Positions 18,580 through 28,013 of a DNA stretch of 64,000 nucleotides are shown here, in pieces; position 1 is the first letter of the stretch; each line of letters starts with the position of its first letter. Under the pieces are notes generated by a model. That model saw nothing but the letters and a program-made list of their open reading frames with translations. It did not search any database and was not told the DNA's origin. The DNA comes from Methanobacterium veterum (GTDB lineage Archaea; Methanobacteriota; Methanobacteria; Methanobacteriales; Methanobacteriaceae). A program made the position numbers and the translations under genes. The DNA lies in the NCBI RefSeq assembly GCF_000745485.1, contig NZ_JQJK01000014.1, positions 207,856 to 271,855 of the forward strand, in the 5' to 3' direction.

Positions 18580-18898
18580 TGTGAAGTCACTCTTTTACGT
18601 CTAATCAATTGTTCTGTAATGTTGTTTTTACTACTTATATTTTACCTTGTTTTAGCAAATAAGTACACAAATTACAGGGAAGTAGAAAATACTGATTATA
18701 ATAAATCTGTATAAATAAGCTTTAATAACCAATAATTTAATAATTTGCGAGTTTTAATCTCTCATATTTTATTTAAAAATATTTTAGATAAATCTATGAG
18801 TAACTATTCTTTTATTAAGCCTTTAATTAAAAAATGAAACTAATTAATGTTATTTAACTTTTATAAAATAAAATAGGAGGTTTATTAGTGTATTTGAA
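18580..18898. promoter_or_regulatory. Intergenic region upstream of nurA
   Basis: AT-rich. It contains the nurA promoter region, then sequence past the 3' end of the MFS gene. On the + strand, AGGAGG at 18875-18880 sits 7 nt before a GTG at 18888 that opens a 31-codon frame antisense to the MFS 3' end. Confidence 0.35.
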
Positions 18899-20275
18899 CT
18901 ACTGCTTACTTTCCCTACTTTTAGCCAGTGAAGCAAATATACCAACAAAACAAAGCACCGTGAACACGATAAAGGCGATCTGAACACTCAACAGAAGTGC
19001 AGGATACTCAGAAGGCATAATTTGAACATTTCCTATGTACAGGGCGAAAATGATTAGAACTGTTCCCATACTCAGTGTCTGCCCAATTAGTCTCATTGTT
19101 CCAACAGATGCAGATGCCACTCCATAAAATCTCTTTTCAACAGACCCCATGATTGCATTGGTATTTGGAGATGAGAAAAGTCCAAACCCTGCACCGAGTA
19201 TAATTAGGCCTGCTATTATAAATTCGTAGCTTGTATTTGCGTTTAAAAAGACGAATAACAGAAGACCTATTGTTGTAAGTGCCATACCAAGAGATGCGAT
19301 TAAACGTGGATTGTATTTATCTGAAAGCCTGCCTGCAATAGGAGCTAATATGGCCATAACAACTGGTTGGGCTATTAAAATCAGCCCTGCATTTCCTGGG
19401 CTTAAACCTTTTATGTACTGCAAATACAGGCTCAGGAGGAAAACCACTGCAAATGTGGCGCTGTAACTGATCAATGATGCTAAATTAGAAAATGCGAAAG
19501 TTGCATTTTTAAACAGCTTAACCTCAAATACAGGGCTTTTTGTTTTTAATTCCAGTATAACAAAGCCTATCATTCCAATTATTCCAAGAGCAGTTGATAT
19601 GGCTCCTGTTATTTCTGGAAGTAATGAAAATCCGTATATAATCAGGAAAAGTGATATACTGTAAACTACAGAACCCCATAAATCGAATTTTTCACCTTTA
19701 CATGCTGCCCATTCTTCCCTTAATTTCCAGAAAGTGAGTGCAAGAACTATTAAGCCTACAGGTATCATTAAGAGGAAAAGGCTTCTCCAGCCTAAAACCT
19801 GTGTCATTATTCCCCCTAAGACAGGCCCCAGTGCTAAACTCACATATACTGATGTTATTGTTATTCCAAGGGCTTTTCCCCTTTCCTTTGGTGGAAATAC
19901 GTGGGTTACAATTGCTATGCTGGTAACAAATATCATTGCAGATCCAATTCCCTGAAGGACCAGGAATGCAAGGAGAAACATTGATGAAGGTGCAGCTGCA
20001 CATAGAAATGATGCGATGGTAAAAGTTATAATTCCATATGTAAAAATGCGCTTCATCCCAAATATGTCTGCTAATCTCCCAAATGGAACTGCAAACATGG
20101 CAGATGCAAGTAAAAATGAGGTAGGTATCCAGCTTAATAAAATAGCGTTTGTTTGAAATTCTGATCCAATTGCAGGAAGCGCGATATTGATTGCTGCTGC
20201 AATAAACGGCGAAACAAATGATGCCAGTGTTGCAATAATTAAAGTTGTTAGTTTAATATTGTTGTTATTTTCCAT
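18899..20275 (-). CDS. MFS drug-efflux type transporter (DHA2-like, 14 helices)
   Basis: A 458-residue major facilitator. The N-terminal MNIALP-type motif reads AAINIALPAIGSEFQTN. FGRLADIFGMKRIFTYGIITF is motif A, and GKALGITITSVYVSLALGPVLGGIMTQVLGWRSLFLLMIPVG is motif C, typical of proton-driven exporters of the EmrB/QacA type. The chosen start at 20275 has AAAGGGA 5 nt upstream. An ATG at 20311 in frame would add 12 non-conserved residues, but lies about 25 nt after a TATA sequence, so a leaderless start there is possible. No regulator is adjacent. Confidence 0.85.
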   Translation of the reverse strand: MENNNNIKLTTLIIATLASFVSPFIAAAINIALPAIGSEFQTNAILLSWIPTSFLLASAMFAVPFGRLADIFGMKRIFTYGIITFTIASFLCAAAPSSMFLLAFLVLQGIGSAMIFVTSIAIVTHVFPPKERGKALGITITSVYVSLALGPVLGGIMTQVLGWRSLFLLMIPVGLIVLALTFWKLREEWAACKGEKFDLWGSVVYSISLFLIIYGFSLLPEITGAISTALGIIGMIGFVILELKTKSPVFEVKLFKNATFAFSNLASLISYSATFAVVFLLSLYLQYIKGLSPGNAGLILIAQPVVMAILAPIAGRLSDKYNPRLIASLGMALTTIGLLLFVFLNANTSYEFIIAGLIILGAGFGLFSSPNTNAIMGSVEKRFYGVASASVGTMRLIGQTLSMGTVLIIFALYIGNVQIMPSEYPALLLSVQIAFIVFTVLCFVGIFASLAKSRESKQ

Positions 20276-20437
20276 AAAATTCCCTTTTAAAGATCCATTA
20301 TAAAAGAACATTTTATTATATTTATAGATAAATATCTTTTGATATTATCTTAAAAAAGGGATTAATTAACATAATGTCTTAATATATGCAAATTATTGTG
20401 TTAGGTATTAAAAATAAGTGAATAAGGGCGGTAAAAT

Positions 20438-21976
20438 CTATTTTTCTAAATCTTCGTATTCTGGGAGATCTCCCAGTGCAGGTGCGTGGATAACTTTTCC
20501 ATCATATCTGTAACGCGAACCGTGGCATGGGCAATCCCACGTCTTTTCGGCTGTATTCCAGACTACCTGACAGCCTAAATGTACGCATGCCGGAGATAAA
20601 ATATGAATTTTACCATTTTCATCCCTTGAAACTGCTGCTTTTTTGCCTTTAACAGTTAATATGCTTCCTTCTCCCTCTTTCAACATGGATAGATCCATAG
20701 AACTTGGTCTTGACACTTTACCTCCAATTAGCTCTTTAAAAACGTCTACATTGGTCTCAATGAATTCTTTTGTAGATTCAAGTTTGGGCATTGATCTAGA
20801 TGGGTCAAAGAATGAACTCCATTTATTTTCATTCCCTAAAATTAAATCAGAGATAATCAGGGCTGAAACTGTTCCATTTGTCATTCCCCACTTCATAAAT
20901 CCAGTCGCTACATAAACTCCTTTTGACTTAGATTCTATTTTGCCAATATAGGGGACATTATCTAGGGTGATGTTGTCCTGTGTAGACCAGTGGTAATCAA
21001 TTGATTTAACATCAAAGTGATCACGGGCATGTTTTTCTAATTTTCTGTAAGATTCTGCTGTATCAAGTTCATGTCCTACCTTGTGGTTTGCTCCGCTCAC
21101 TATAACAATATCTCCTTTATCTGATGGGGAAGAACGGTAAGTCACAGTTGGCTGTGTGCTCACATACATGCCTTTAGGAAATGGTTCATTTAAGTAAAGG
21201 CCCAGAGCATAGGACATGTTTGGATACATCTTAGAATATAAACGACGTGGGTCGTAAATTGGAAAATGTGTTGCAACTATTACATTTTTAGCTTTAATTG
21301 AGCCTTTATCTGTAATAACTTCATTAATATCACCCTCTTTCACATTAAGTGCCCTTGTATTTTCAAATATATAGCTGCCATCACCGGGAATACTGTCAAT
21401 TAAATTCAGAAGGTATTTTCTTGGGTGAAACTCTGCCTGATTTTCATACTGGACAGCTCCTGCTATTTCGAAGGGTAGTGGTGAAGATTCAACATATGTG
21501 GCTTGGAGTCCTGCATCTGCTGCAGCTTTAGCTTCTTTTTTAAGCATATCTCTTTCATCTGGATTTTCACTGTAAATATAACATGGTAAGCGCCTGAAAT
21601 CACAGTCTATATTTCTTTCTTTTATAATGGACTCAATTTTATCTATAGATTTTTGATTAGCTTCTGCGTAAATACGTGCTCCATCTTTACCAAAGTGAGA
21701 TTCAAGATTAGAATATATGATGTTGTGGGCAGCAGTGACTTTTGCTGTTGTATTTGCAGTTACATCTTTGATAACCCGTTCGGCTTCAATTAATGCTACT
21801 GATAATCCTGCTTCTTTTAAAAGTAATGCAGATGTAATTCCAACAATACCGGCACCTAAAATTGCTACATCAACGGATAATTCTTTTTCTAATGGATTAA
21901 AATTAGTATAGGGAGTATCTATAATCCAGAATGATTTTAGTTCTCCCATATTTTTAAGATCTTTACTTTTTTTCAT
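20438..21976 (-). CDS. FAD-dependent oxidoreductase with C-terminal Rieske domain
   Basis: A 512-residue two-domain protein. Residues of about 30-400 form a DAO-type FAD fold (VDVAILGAGIVGITSALLLKEAGLSVALIEAE, VYVATGFMKWGMTNGTVSALIISDLILG). The C-terminal 90 residues are a Rieske [2Fe-2S] domain with CVHLGC and CPCHGSRY, holding both Cys-His ligand pairs. The family (YhfW-like) is poorly characterised; the substrate is an amine or hydroxy-acid type compound at best guess. In a strict anaerobe it may serve oxygen or redox stress, in keeping with the rubrerythrin and superoxide reductase genes nearby. Confidence 0.85.
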   Translation of the reverse strand: MKKSKDLKNMGELKSFWIIDTPYTNFNPLEKELSVDVAILGAGIVGITSALLLKEAGLSVALIEAERVIKDVTANTTAKVTAAHNIIYSNLESHFGKDGARIYAEANQKSIDKIESIIKERNIDCDFRRLPCYIYSENPDERDMLKKEAKAAADAGLQATYVESSPLPFEIAGAVQYENQAEFHPRKYLLNLIDSIPGDGSYIFENTRALNVKEGDINEVITDKGSIKAKNVIVATHFPIYDPRRLYSKMYPNMSYALGLYLNEPFPKGMYVSTQPTVTYRSSPSDKGDIVIVSGANHKVGHELDTAESYRKLEKHARDHFDVKSIDYHWSTQDNITLDNVPYIGKIESKSKGVYVATGFMKWGMTNGTVSALIISDLILGNENKWSSFFDPSRSMPKLESTKEFIETNVDVFKELIGGKVSRPSSMDLSMLKEGEGSILTVKGKKAAVSRDENGKIHILSPACVHLGCQVVWNTAEKTWDCPCHGSRYRYDGKVIHAPALGDLPEYEDLEK

Positions 21977-22089
21977 AATATTACAACCAGAAATATTATA
22001 ATTATTACTACTTTTTAAATTTTTATTAATATAAAATTTAGGAAACCATTAAACTGATTTATTACTAATAACAAAATAAGTATGATAAT

Positions 22090-22230
22090 ATGATAATGAC
22101 ATTTGATTTTTTAACTTCATGGCTCTCAAACATATATTATATTCTTTTAATATTTGTGCCTGTATTTTTAGCATTCAACGCTTTTAAGTTGATAATAAGA
22201 ACAATAACTGCTAAAAATAATGGTAAATAG
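22090..22230 (+). CDS. Possible 46-residue membrane peptide
   Basis: The frame reads MIMTFDFLTSWLSNIYYILL and continues through a hydrophobic helix to a basic end (RTITAKNNGK), in the positive-inside pattern of a single-pass protein. It lies alone between the Rieske gene and the rubrerythrin promoter. There is no clear ribosome-binding site, so coding status is uncertain. Confidence 0.35.
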   Translation: MIMTFDFLTSWLSNIYYILLIFVPVFLAFNAFKLIIRTITAKNNGK

Positions 22231-22408
22231 TTATTTATATTGAATTATATAAATAAAATGGAATTAAGATAATATCTAATCCATTAAATGGACTAAGTAT
22301 TTTAATAGTTAATAATATGTATTATAATTGCTTAAATTTTAATTAAATACGTTAAAATGTTCTAGATTATTAGATTTGATGTAAACTATAATTTTTTTTT
22401 AATCGATA

Positions 22409-22453
22409 AAAATTTATAAAAAAGAACCTATAAAATAAAATAAGGTGATATCT
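22409..22453 (+). promoter_or_regulatory. Promoter and leader of the rubrerythrin operon
   Basis: TTTATAAA at about 22411-22418 fits an archaeal TATA box. The leader is about 17 nt, contains AAGGTGATAT before the ATG at 22454, and suits strong constitutive or oxidant-driven expression. Confidence 0.5.
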
Positions 22454-23041
22454 ATGCAAAAAACAATGGAAAATTTAGCAAAGGCCTTTATTGGTGAAAG
22501 TCAAGCAAGGAATAGATATACTTTATATTCTAAAGTTGCAAAAAAAGAGGGGTACGAACAACTGGCTGAAATTTTCCTCATTACTGCAGATAATGAAAGA
22601 GAGCATGCTAAATGGTTAATGAAAATGATCCAGGGTTTAAAAGCAGAAAGTGGAGAACCTCTTGAAGAAATTGTAGTTGAATCCGCTGCCGCACCTGTTA
22701 TCTATGGGACAACAGTAGAAAACCTTAAATCAGCAATTGCAGGAGAACATTATGAAAATTCTGAAATGTATCCTGAATTTGCGAATACTGCAGAAAAAGA
22801 AGGGTTTATAGATATAAGTGACAGATTATTTGCAATTGGTTATGCAGAAGTACATCATGAGGAAAGATATCGAAAATTTTTAGAACAAATAGAAGCAGGT
22901 ACCCTTTACAAGAAAGATAAGGAAGTAGAATGGACCTGTAGAAAATGTGGACATGTATATATTGGAACAGAGCCTCCAGAAAAATGTCCATCGTGTGATC
23001 ATCCGGCAAAATACTTTGAAATTAAATGTGAACAATATTAA
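22454..23041 (+). CDS. rbr: Rubrerythrin
   Basis: A 195-residue peroxide-reducing diiron protein. The four-helix ferritin-like domain carries the ligand Glu/His set ([51 protein letters not shown]). A C-terminal rubredoxin domain holds the FeCys4 site ([22 protein letters not shown]). It reduces hydrogen peroxide in anaerobes. A GTG 9 nt upstream is in frame, but the ATG at 22454 matches the family start [12 protein letters not shown]. It is followed 13 nt later by the superoxide reductase gene. Confidence 0.94.
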   Translation: MQKTMENLAKAFIGESQARNRYTLYSKVAKKEGYEQLAEIFLITADNEREHAKWLMKMIQGLKAESGEPLEEIVVESAAAPVIYGTTVENLKSAIAGEHYENSEMYPEFANTAEKEGFIDISDRLFAIGYAEVHHEERYRKFLEQIEAGTLYKKDKEVEWTCRKCGHVYIGTEPPEKCPSCDHPAKYFEIKCEQY

Positions 23042-23054
23042 AAGAGGAATCAAA

Positions 23055-23441
23055 ATGACAGAACAAAATCAGGTTTACAGGTGCAATATCTGCGGAAATA
23101 TCGTTGATGTCCTTCATGCAGGTGCAGGGAAACTAGTATGCTGCGGACAGGAAATGCAGTTGCTTGAAGAAAAAATCAATGATTCAGGGTCTGAAAAACA
23201 TGTTCCAGTAGTTGAAAAAACAGATAATGGAATTAAGGTTAAGATAGGTTCAATTCCACACCCTATGGAAGAAAATCATTTTATAGAATGGATAGAAATA
23301 GCTACAGATGGTAGAGTTTATAGAAAAATGCTTAAACCAGGCGATAAACCAGAAGCTGAATTTGAAATTGATTTAGAAAGTGTAAATGTAATCAATGCCA
23401 GGGAATATTGTAGTATCCATGGATTATGGAAATCAGTTTAA
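23055..23441 (+). CDS. dfx: Desulfoferrodoxin-type superoxide reductase
   Basis: A 128-residue two-iron superoxide reductase. The desulforedoxin-like N-terminus binds FeCys4 ([23 protein letters not shown]). The catalytic domain has the His and Cys ligands of the square-pyramidal iron ([31 protein letters not shown]). It converts superoxide to peroxide, which rubrerythrin then removes, so the two co-transcribed genes form one pathway. The chosen ATG follows AAGAGGAATCAAA; the longer frame upstream overlaps rbr and is not real. Confidence 0.94.
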   Translation: MTEQNQVYRCNICGNIVDVLHAGAGKLVCCGQEMQLLEEKINDSGSEKHVPVVEKTDNGIKVKIGSIPHPMEENHFIEWIEIATDGRVYRKMLKPGDKPEAEFEIDLESVNVINAREYCSIHGLWKSV

Positions 23442-23534
23442 ATTAGTTAAATGATTAAGGGGGTCTTAGACTTCCAATTAATTTTTTTATTTTAATATAT
23501 GATTTTTTTTAGTAATCTCTGATTTTTTTTGCAT

Positions 23535-23915
23535 GCTTATAAAACCTCTAGTTTTGCAGAGCAGTGGAAGTTCAAAGAATTTTGCAGGTTGTAATAAATC
23601 TTCGTTTTGATACAGCAAAATTCAAAGAATTTTGCATGCTTCGCATTTACGAATATTAAAGATTTTTCAGTTAAAAATAGAAAATCTTTAAAGCTTGAAA
23701 AAATCAAAGATTTTTTCATGTTTAAAATCGTAAGATTTTAAAGTTGAGGAAATTACGTTTTCCGAACATTAAAATTTTACTAAAATAGTAAAATTTTAAA
23801 GTTGAGTAAATGTTATCAAAATCTTCGATTTTGATGCAGCAAAATTCAAAGAATTTTGCATGCTTTGCATTTACGAATATTAAAAATAGAAAATTTTTAT
23901 ACTTGAAAATTAAAT
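23535..23915. repeat. Hairpin array with 47-bp direct repeat, copy 2
   Basis: A second dense hairpin array. It has GCAAAATTC-aaa-GAATTTTGC at 23615-23635 and again at 23839-23859, each followed by an ATGC-tt(c/t)-GCAT hairpin and TTACGAATATTAAA, forming a direct repeat of about 47 bp. It also has GAAAAAATC-aaa-GATTTTTTC (23697-23717), TTTAAAATC-gtaa-GATTTTAAA (23721-23742), a 13-bp stem at about 23769-23799 and ATCAAAATC-ttc-GATTTTGAT (23815-23835). It shares connectors GTTGAGGAA and GAACATTAAAA with the array at 11.2 kb. The - strand frames here that repeat NAKHAKFFEFCC are artefacts of the repeat. Confidence 0.8.
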
Positions 23916-23930
23916 GTCTAATAGGTAAAT

Positions 23931-24431
23931 ATGAAAAATAAAATTCTCCCATTGCTACTTGTAATATTTATGATGGCCATAGTTGCTATATCTGGATGTA
24001 TTCAGTCAGATGCAAGCGGTATAAACGGACTTTCTTCCACCATAAGTAATCATATTAAAAATGGGGACAGTTATTATAATACTGCAGTAACAAATGCAAA
24101 CAAATATTCGCTTGATAATGCCAGTTCAAATGCTGACAGTGCACTATCTGAATTTAATTCAGCAAAAACTTCGGCTAAAAATGCTTTAAGTTACGCTCAA
24201 AACTCTAAAGATAGTGTATTTACACAATATATTCAGAACCTTATGGTACAAATAGATGCCAGGATTAATGCAACTTCAGAGCTTCAACAGGCTGTTACTT
24301 ACTTTAAACAGAAGGATAGTACAAATGGAAATTCTCACGTAACGCTTGCAAATAGCTACATGGACAGATCAATCCAGTATGAAACAGCAAATGATAATTT
24401 AGTAAGACAAAATCCATCTAAATTTAAATAG
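23931..24431 (+). CDS. Helical surface lipoprotein
   Basis: A 166-residue lipoprotein with lipobox AISGC (Cys23) and a mature part that is almost wholly helical and rich in Ser, Asn and Ala (NADSALSEFNSAKTSAKNALSYAQNS; LMVQIDARINATSELQQAVTYF). It resembles the small methanobacterial lipoproteins with TPR-like or coiled-coil helices; the role is unknown. A TATA-like sequence lies about 30-40 nt upstream. Confidence 0.7.
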   Translation: MKNKILPLLLVIFMMAIVAISGCIQSDASGINGLSSTISNHIKNGDSYYNTAVTNANKYSLDNASSNADSALSEFNSAKTSAKNALSYAQNSKDSVFTQYIQNLMVQIDARINATSELQQAVTYFKQKDSTNGNSHVTLANSYMDRSIQYETANDNLVRQNPSKFK

Positions 24432-24559
24432 TATTGAATATAATCTTGATATTGATTTATTATTTTACAGGAATTACTCTATTTAGTAAACTAACAAAAA
24501 ACACTGGTAATTAAAACATAGGATATAACTTCATTAAAAATGAAACATGAATGTATTTA

Positions 24560-24735
24560 AATGGGAAAGACGAATTAGTAAATAACGATTTAAATTTAAT
24601 AATACTGGTGAATAATTCAAAATTTAAAATTGAATTTAACAGTTTTTATTTTTTGTATCAAAAATACGGAGTAAAAAAGGCAAAAACATGGATTTTTGCA
24701 TTTTTCGTATTTTATCAAGTCACAAAACCATTTTG
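24560..24735. repeat. Small hairpin cluster before the RecJ-like gene
   Basis: Nested inverted repeats: AAAATACG (about 24659) pairs with CGTATTTT (about 24706). It encloses GCAAAAA/TTTTTGC, and CAAAA-cca-TTTTG follows. The style matches the arrays at 11.2 and 23.5 kb on a smaller scale. The 62-codon frame across it looks like an artefact. Confidence 0.5.
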
Positions 24736-24812
24736 GTAGGTCAATATTTTAAATTTTGACGGTTTTTATATAGGCTATATTTTTAGACCTAAATTCAGAG
24801 TTGAGGTATTTT

Positions 24813-26987
24813 ATGATTAAAACTTGTTTGGAATGTAAAGGTAAAGGACATAAAGTCCTAAGTTACAAAGTTTGTGAAAGCTGCCATGGAAGCGGCGTAA
24901 AAAGTGAAGTAGATGTTAAAAAGCATGTTAAAGGTATTTCAAAAGGGGCGATGGAACGGTTTGATTTAGGAGAAGAACATGAAGTTCCCTGTGATGTCTG
25001 TAAAGGTAAAGGGGAAGTTGAAGTAACAGAAACATGCGAAGAATGCGGCGGTAAAGGCGAAATTAATGTCTGTAAAAAATGCGGTAAAACGATAGAATCA
25101 GGCGATTACTGCAAAGGCTGCGAAGTTAAAGAGAAAGTATATGCATTACACCCTTCATGTGATATAAATGATCTTGAACTCGGTTCTCACTATAAAGGAA
25201 AGGTTACAAGAGTCGAAGATTGGGGAATATTTGTAAGCCTCTCAAAAAAAGGTTATGGCCTAGTTAGAGGACGAATGTTAGGTCATGATGTTGGTGATGA
25301 GGTTATTGTTAAAGTAATTGATATTAAAAAGGCCAAAGGAGAAGTTGACCTTACATTATCAAATCTTAAGGGAAAATATGAGCTTGTTAAACTCAGGAAA
25401 AATATTGCAAGAACTCCTATTGGTGAAATCACTAAAAAATCAGTCAAAAAATCTGTAAGGATAGTTGGGGAAGTAATTCAGATCCAGCAGACTTCTGGAC
25501 CTACCATTTTTACAATTTCAGATGAAACCTCCACTACATGGGTAGCTGCATTTGATGAGCCTGGAATTAGAGTATATCCTCACATAAACATTGGGGATAT
25601 TGTTGAAGTACTTGGTGAAGTCTCTATTCACAGCGGTAAGATACAGATAGAATCGGAATCAATTGAAAAACTACATGGTAAAGAGTCCCTTGAAGCAAGG
25701 AGGCTTATTGATGAGGCAATTGATGAGAAAGCTATGCCTGAAACAACAGAAATCCTGATTGAAAGTGAAGTCCTGGATAAGCTTAGGGGAAGAATGGCTA
25801 ATGCTGCAAAAGCAATAAGAAGAGCTATTTTCGACGGCAGATCTATCCTTGTAAGACACCATGCAGATGCAGATGGGATATGTGCAGGGGTTGCAATTGA
25901 AAAGGCAGTAATTCCTTTAATAAGAGAAATAAATCCTGGCAGTGATGCAGAATGGCATTTCTTCAAGAGAGCTCCAAGTAAAGCTCCTTTCTATGAGATA
26001 GAAGATGTAGTAAAGGACCTTTCATTCTCACTTGAGGATATGGAAAGACACGGCCAAAAATTGCCTTTAATAGTTCTCCTTGATAACGGGTCCACTGAAG
26101 AAGATATTGTGGCGCTTATAAAGGCTAAGATCTACGATATTGAAATTGTAGTTGTTGACCACCACTATCCTGGTGAAGTGGAAAATGAAAGGGTAGCTGT
26201 GGATGATTACGTGGACGTACACGTGAATCCTTACCTTGTTGGTGGCAACTCTGAGATAACAGCAGGGGCACTTGCATATGAAGTGGCAAAAATGATAAAT
26301 CCTGAAGTTAAGGAAAGCTTAATGCATTTACCGGGTATTGCTGCAGTTGGAGACCATGCAAGCTCGGAGGAAGCTGAAAAGTACATAGAACTTGCCGGAG
26401 AAAAAGGTTATACAAGGGAAGATCTTGATAAAATTGCAACATGTGTCGATTTTGAGGCATTTTATCTGAGGTTCATGAACGGTAGAGGTATTATAGATAC
26501 AATCCTGGGCCTTGGAAATTATGATAAACATGTAAAGCTCATAGGGGCGCTTTACAATGAATCTCAAAAGAGAGTTAAAAACCAGCTTAGAGCGGCACTT
26601 CCTAATCTTAAAACCCAAAAACTCCCTAATGGAGTAATATTCAACGTTTTAGATGTTGAAAAATATGCTCATAAGTTCACTTATCCTGCCCCTGGTAAAA
26701 CTACAGGTTATGTGCATGATACAATTGTTAAAAAGTATGGGGAAGAAAATCCAATTATAACACTTTCTTTTGGCCCTGATTTTGGAGTTATAAGGGCAAC
26801 AGATGCTGTAAATGAAAAATTTGGATTTAATTTGAATACCATTGTTACAAAACTCGCAGAAGGAATTCCTGAAGCAGGGATAGACGGCGGCGGCCACGAA
26901 TGTGCTGGATCACTCAAGTACGTTGAGGGGTTATCCAAAAAAGTGCTTGGGGCTTTTGCAGAAGAAGTTGCCGACCTTGGTAAATAA
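24813..26987 (+). CDS. Archaeal RecJ-like DHH phosphoesterase with DnaJ-type zinc fingers (COG1107)
   Basis: A 724-residue multidomain nuclease. The N-terminal 100 residues have repeated CxxCxGxG units (CLECKGKG, CESCHGSG, CDVCKGKG, CEECGGKG) and a short zinc ribbon. An S1 domain follows (GKVTRVEDWGIFVSLSKKGYGLVRGRM), then an OB-fold (VRIVGEVIQIQQTSGPTIFTI). The DHH domain has VRHHADADGICAG, LLDNGSTEEDIVAL, VVDHHYPGE and VGDHAS, with a C-terminal DHHA1 motif DGGGHECAGSLKY. It probably degrades or trims single-stranded DNA or RNA in replication or repair. The ATG at 24813 is preferred over the TTG at 24801, which has no extra conserved residues. Confidence 0.9.
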   Translation: MIKTCLECKGKGHKVLSYKVCESCHGSGVKSEVDVKKHVKGISKGAMERFDLGEEHEVPCDVCKGKGEVEVTETCEECGGKGEINVCKKCGKTIESGDYCKGCEVKEKVYALHPSCDINDLELGSHYKGKVTRVEDWGIFVSLSKKGYGLVRGRMLGHDVGDEVIVKVIDIKKAKGEVDLTLSNLKGKYELVKLRKNIARTPIGEITKKSVKKSVRIVGEVIQIQQTSGPTIFTISDETSTTWVAAFDEPGIRVYPHINIGDIVEVLGEVSIHSGKIQIESESIEKLHGKESLEARRLIDEAIDEKAMPETTEILIESEVLDKLRGRMANAAKAIRRAIFDGRSILVRHHADADGICAGVAIEKAVIPLIREINPGSDAEWHFFKRAPSKAPFYEIEDVVKDLSFSLEDMERHGQKLPLIVLLDNGSTEEDIVALIKAKIYDIEIVVVDHHYPGEVENERVAVDDYVDVHVNPYLVGGNSEITAGALAYEVAKMINPEVKESLMHLPGIAAVGDHASSEEAEKYIELAGEKGYTREDLDKIATCVDFEAFYLRFMNGRGIIDTILGLGNYDKHVKLIGALYNESQKRVKNQLRAALPNLKTQKLPNGVIFNVLDVEKYAHKFTYPAPGKTTGYVHDTIVKKYGEENPIITLSFGPDFGVIRATDAVNEKFGFNLNTIVTKLAEGIPEAGIDGGGHECAGSLKYVEGLSKKVLGAFAEEVADLGK

Positions 26988-26994
26988 ATTTCAT

Positions 26995-27070
26995 AGTGAA
27001 TAACATGACTTTATGTCATTAGGCACTAATCAAATTTCTTATAATTAGTCCAAATATTGGGTTATTCACT
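26995..27070. other. Three-stem palindromic element
   Basis: An outer 10-bp stem AGTGAATAAC (26995-27004) / GTTATTCACT (27061-27070) encloses two hairpins, ATGAC/GTCAT (27005-27019) and ACTAAT/ATTAGT (27025-27049). This would fold as a three-way junction. It lies between convergent genes, so it may be a bidirectional terminator, a processed 3' end or a small RNA. Confidence 0.5.
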
Positions 27071-27102
27071 TATAAGAAACTTTTATTTTTAACAGTTTCT
27101 AT

Positions 27103-27624
27103 TTATTTACTCTCTTTTAATTCAGTAACAGCTTCGCAGTATTCATCACCTTTACACATTGCTTTTGTGAATTTTTTTGAATATTTGGGGTTCAAATTAC
27201 TAACAAATGTTTCATGATAAGCACTGCAGTTTTCAAAAAGACTTTTACTTTCAAAACCTATTTCTTTGCTTCTATTTAAAAATGGACAGCTCGTTATCTG
27301 GCTTTTTGCATGATGTCCAACTGCATAAATTTTTTTATATTTTATTTCTGGCCCATAAAGTATTTCTGAGACTAATTCATTGGTTTTCTCAATTTCTTCT
27401 GCAGTCTTGAATGGAAGTCCTAGATATTTTGATAGAATACTTGCATTTTTTCCATCCTGAATCCATGATATATAATTAATAGTATCCATTAATGGCTGTA
27501 TTTTTTTGTAATCTGGACCTAAGATATCTTTATATACTTTTTCATGAGTTAATAGCAGTGAACTTGCAGATTGGGCAGCAATTTTCCATCTCAATTCTGC
27601 CGGAAAATTATCTATATTGATCAC
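27103..27624 (-). CDS. ATC-hydrolase-like cysteine-rich protein
   Basis: A 173-residue soluble protein resembling the L-2-amino-thiazoline-4-carboxylic acid hydrolase-like family. It has an N-terminal helical part (FPAELRWKIAAQSASSLLLTHEKVYKDILG), then conserved-looking Cys positions in ITSCPFLNRSKEIG, ENCSAYHETF, AMCKGDEYCEAV. In many archaea this family is present without a tested function, so the enzymatic name is only a family label. It is a single gene; AAAGGGAGATGAAAC precedes the ATG. Confidence 0.5.
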   Translation of the reverse strand: MINIDNFPAELRWKIAAQSASSLLLTHEKVYKDILGPDYKKIQPLMDTINYISWIQDGKNASILSKYLGLPFKTAEEIEKTNELVSEILYGPEIKYKKIYAVGHHAKSQITSCPFLNRSKEIGFESKSLFENCSAYHETFVSNLNPKYSKKFTKAMCKGDEYCEAVTELKESK

Positions 27625-28013
27625 AGTTTCATCTCCCTTTAATATTATAAGTAATATTATTATGTTATTTAATATTAATTTATTTTATGAATTAATTGAT
27701 AAAACAAAATAAATATGAAAATCAAAAATTATTATAAATGAAATTTTAACCTGCCATTACTTGAATAAGGCACATCATCAATATGTCGATATTTAACTCT
27801 AAAAGTCTTAATTTTGAATGAAATAAGTTTGGAAGTTGTAGAACTGTTTTAAATTCTATTTTTGCAATCGGCTGTTCTGGCATTTGATTAAAATAATTAA
27901 AACAATAAAAATAAAATATAATCTAACTAAAATCGACTTTAAATGTTAATGGATTAAATTAAATTTTAGCTAAACAAATTTATCATGATTAAATGAAATT
28001 GGAGCTGATCTGA
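27625..28013. promoter_or_regulatory. Divergent intergenic region
   Basis: AT-rich region between the leftward Cys-rich gene and the rightward PIN gene. I looked for an antitoxin gene for the PIN protein and found none. GGAG at 28001-28004 serves the ATT start at 28014. Confidence 0.4.

Noticed and set aside
18888..18983. A 31-codon + strand frame with GTG start 7 nt after AGGAGG, antisense to the 3' end of the MFS gene
   Set aside because: The site and spacing are good, but it overlaps a real gene, has no family and the TATA-like sequence lies too close to the GTG. Kept only as a note.
23537..23952. Two - strand ORFs sharing NAKHAKFFEFCC
   Set aside because: The shared peptide is the translation of the 47-bp direct repeat in the hairpin array, and the second runs into the start of a real + strand lipoprotein gene.
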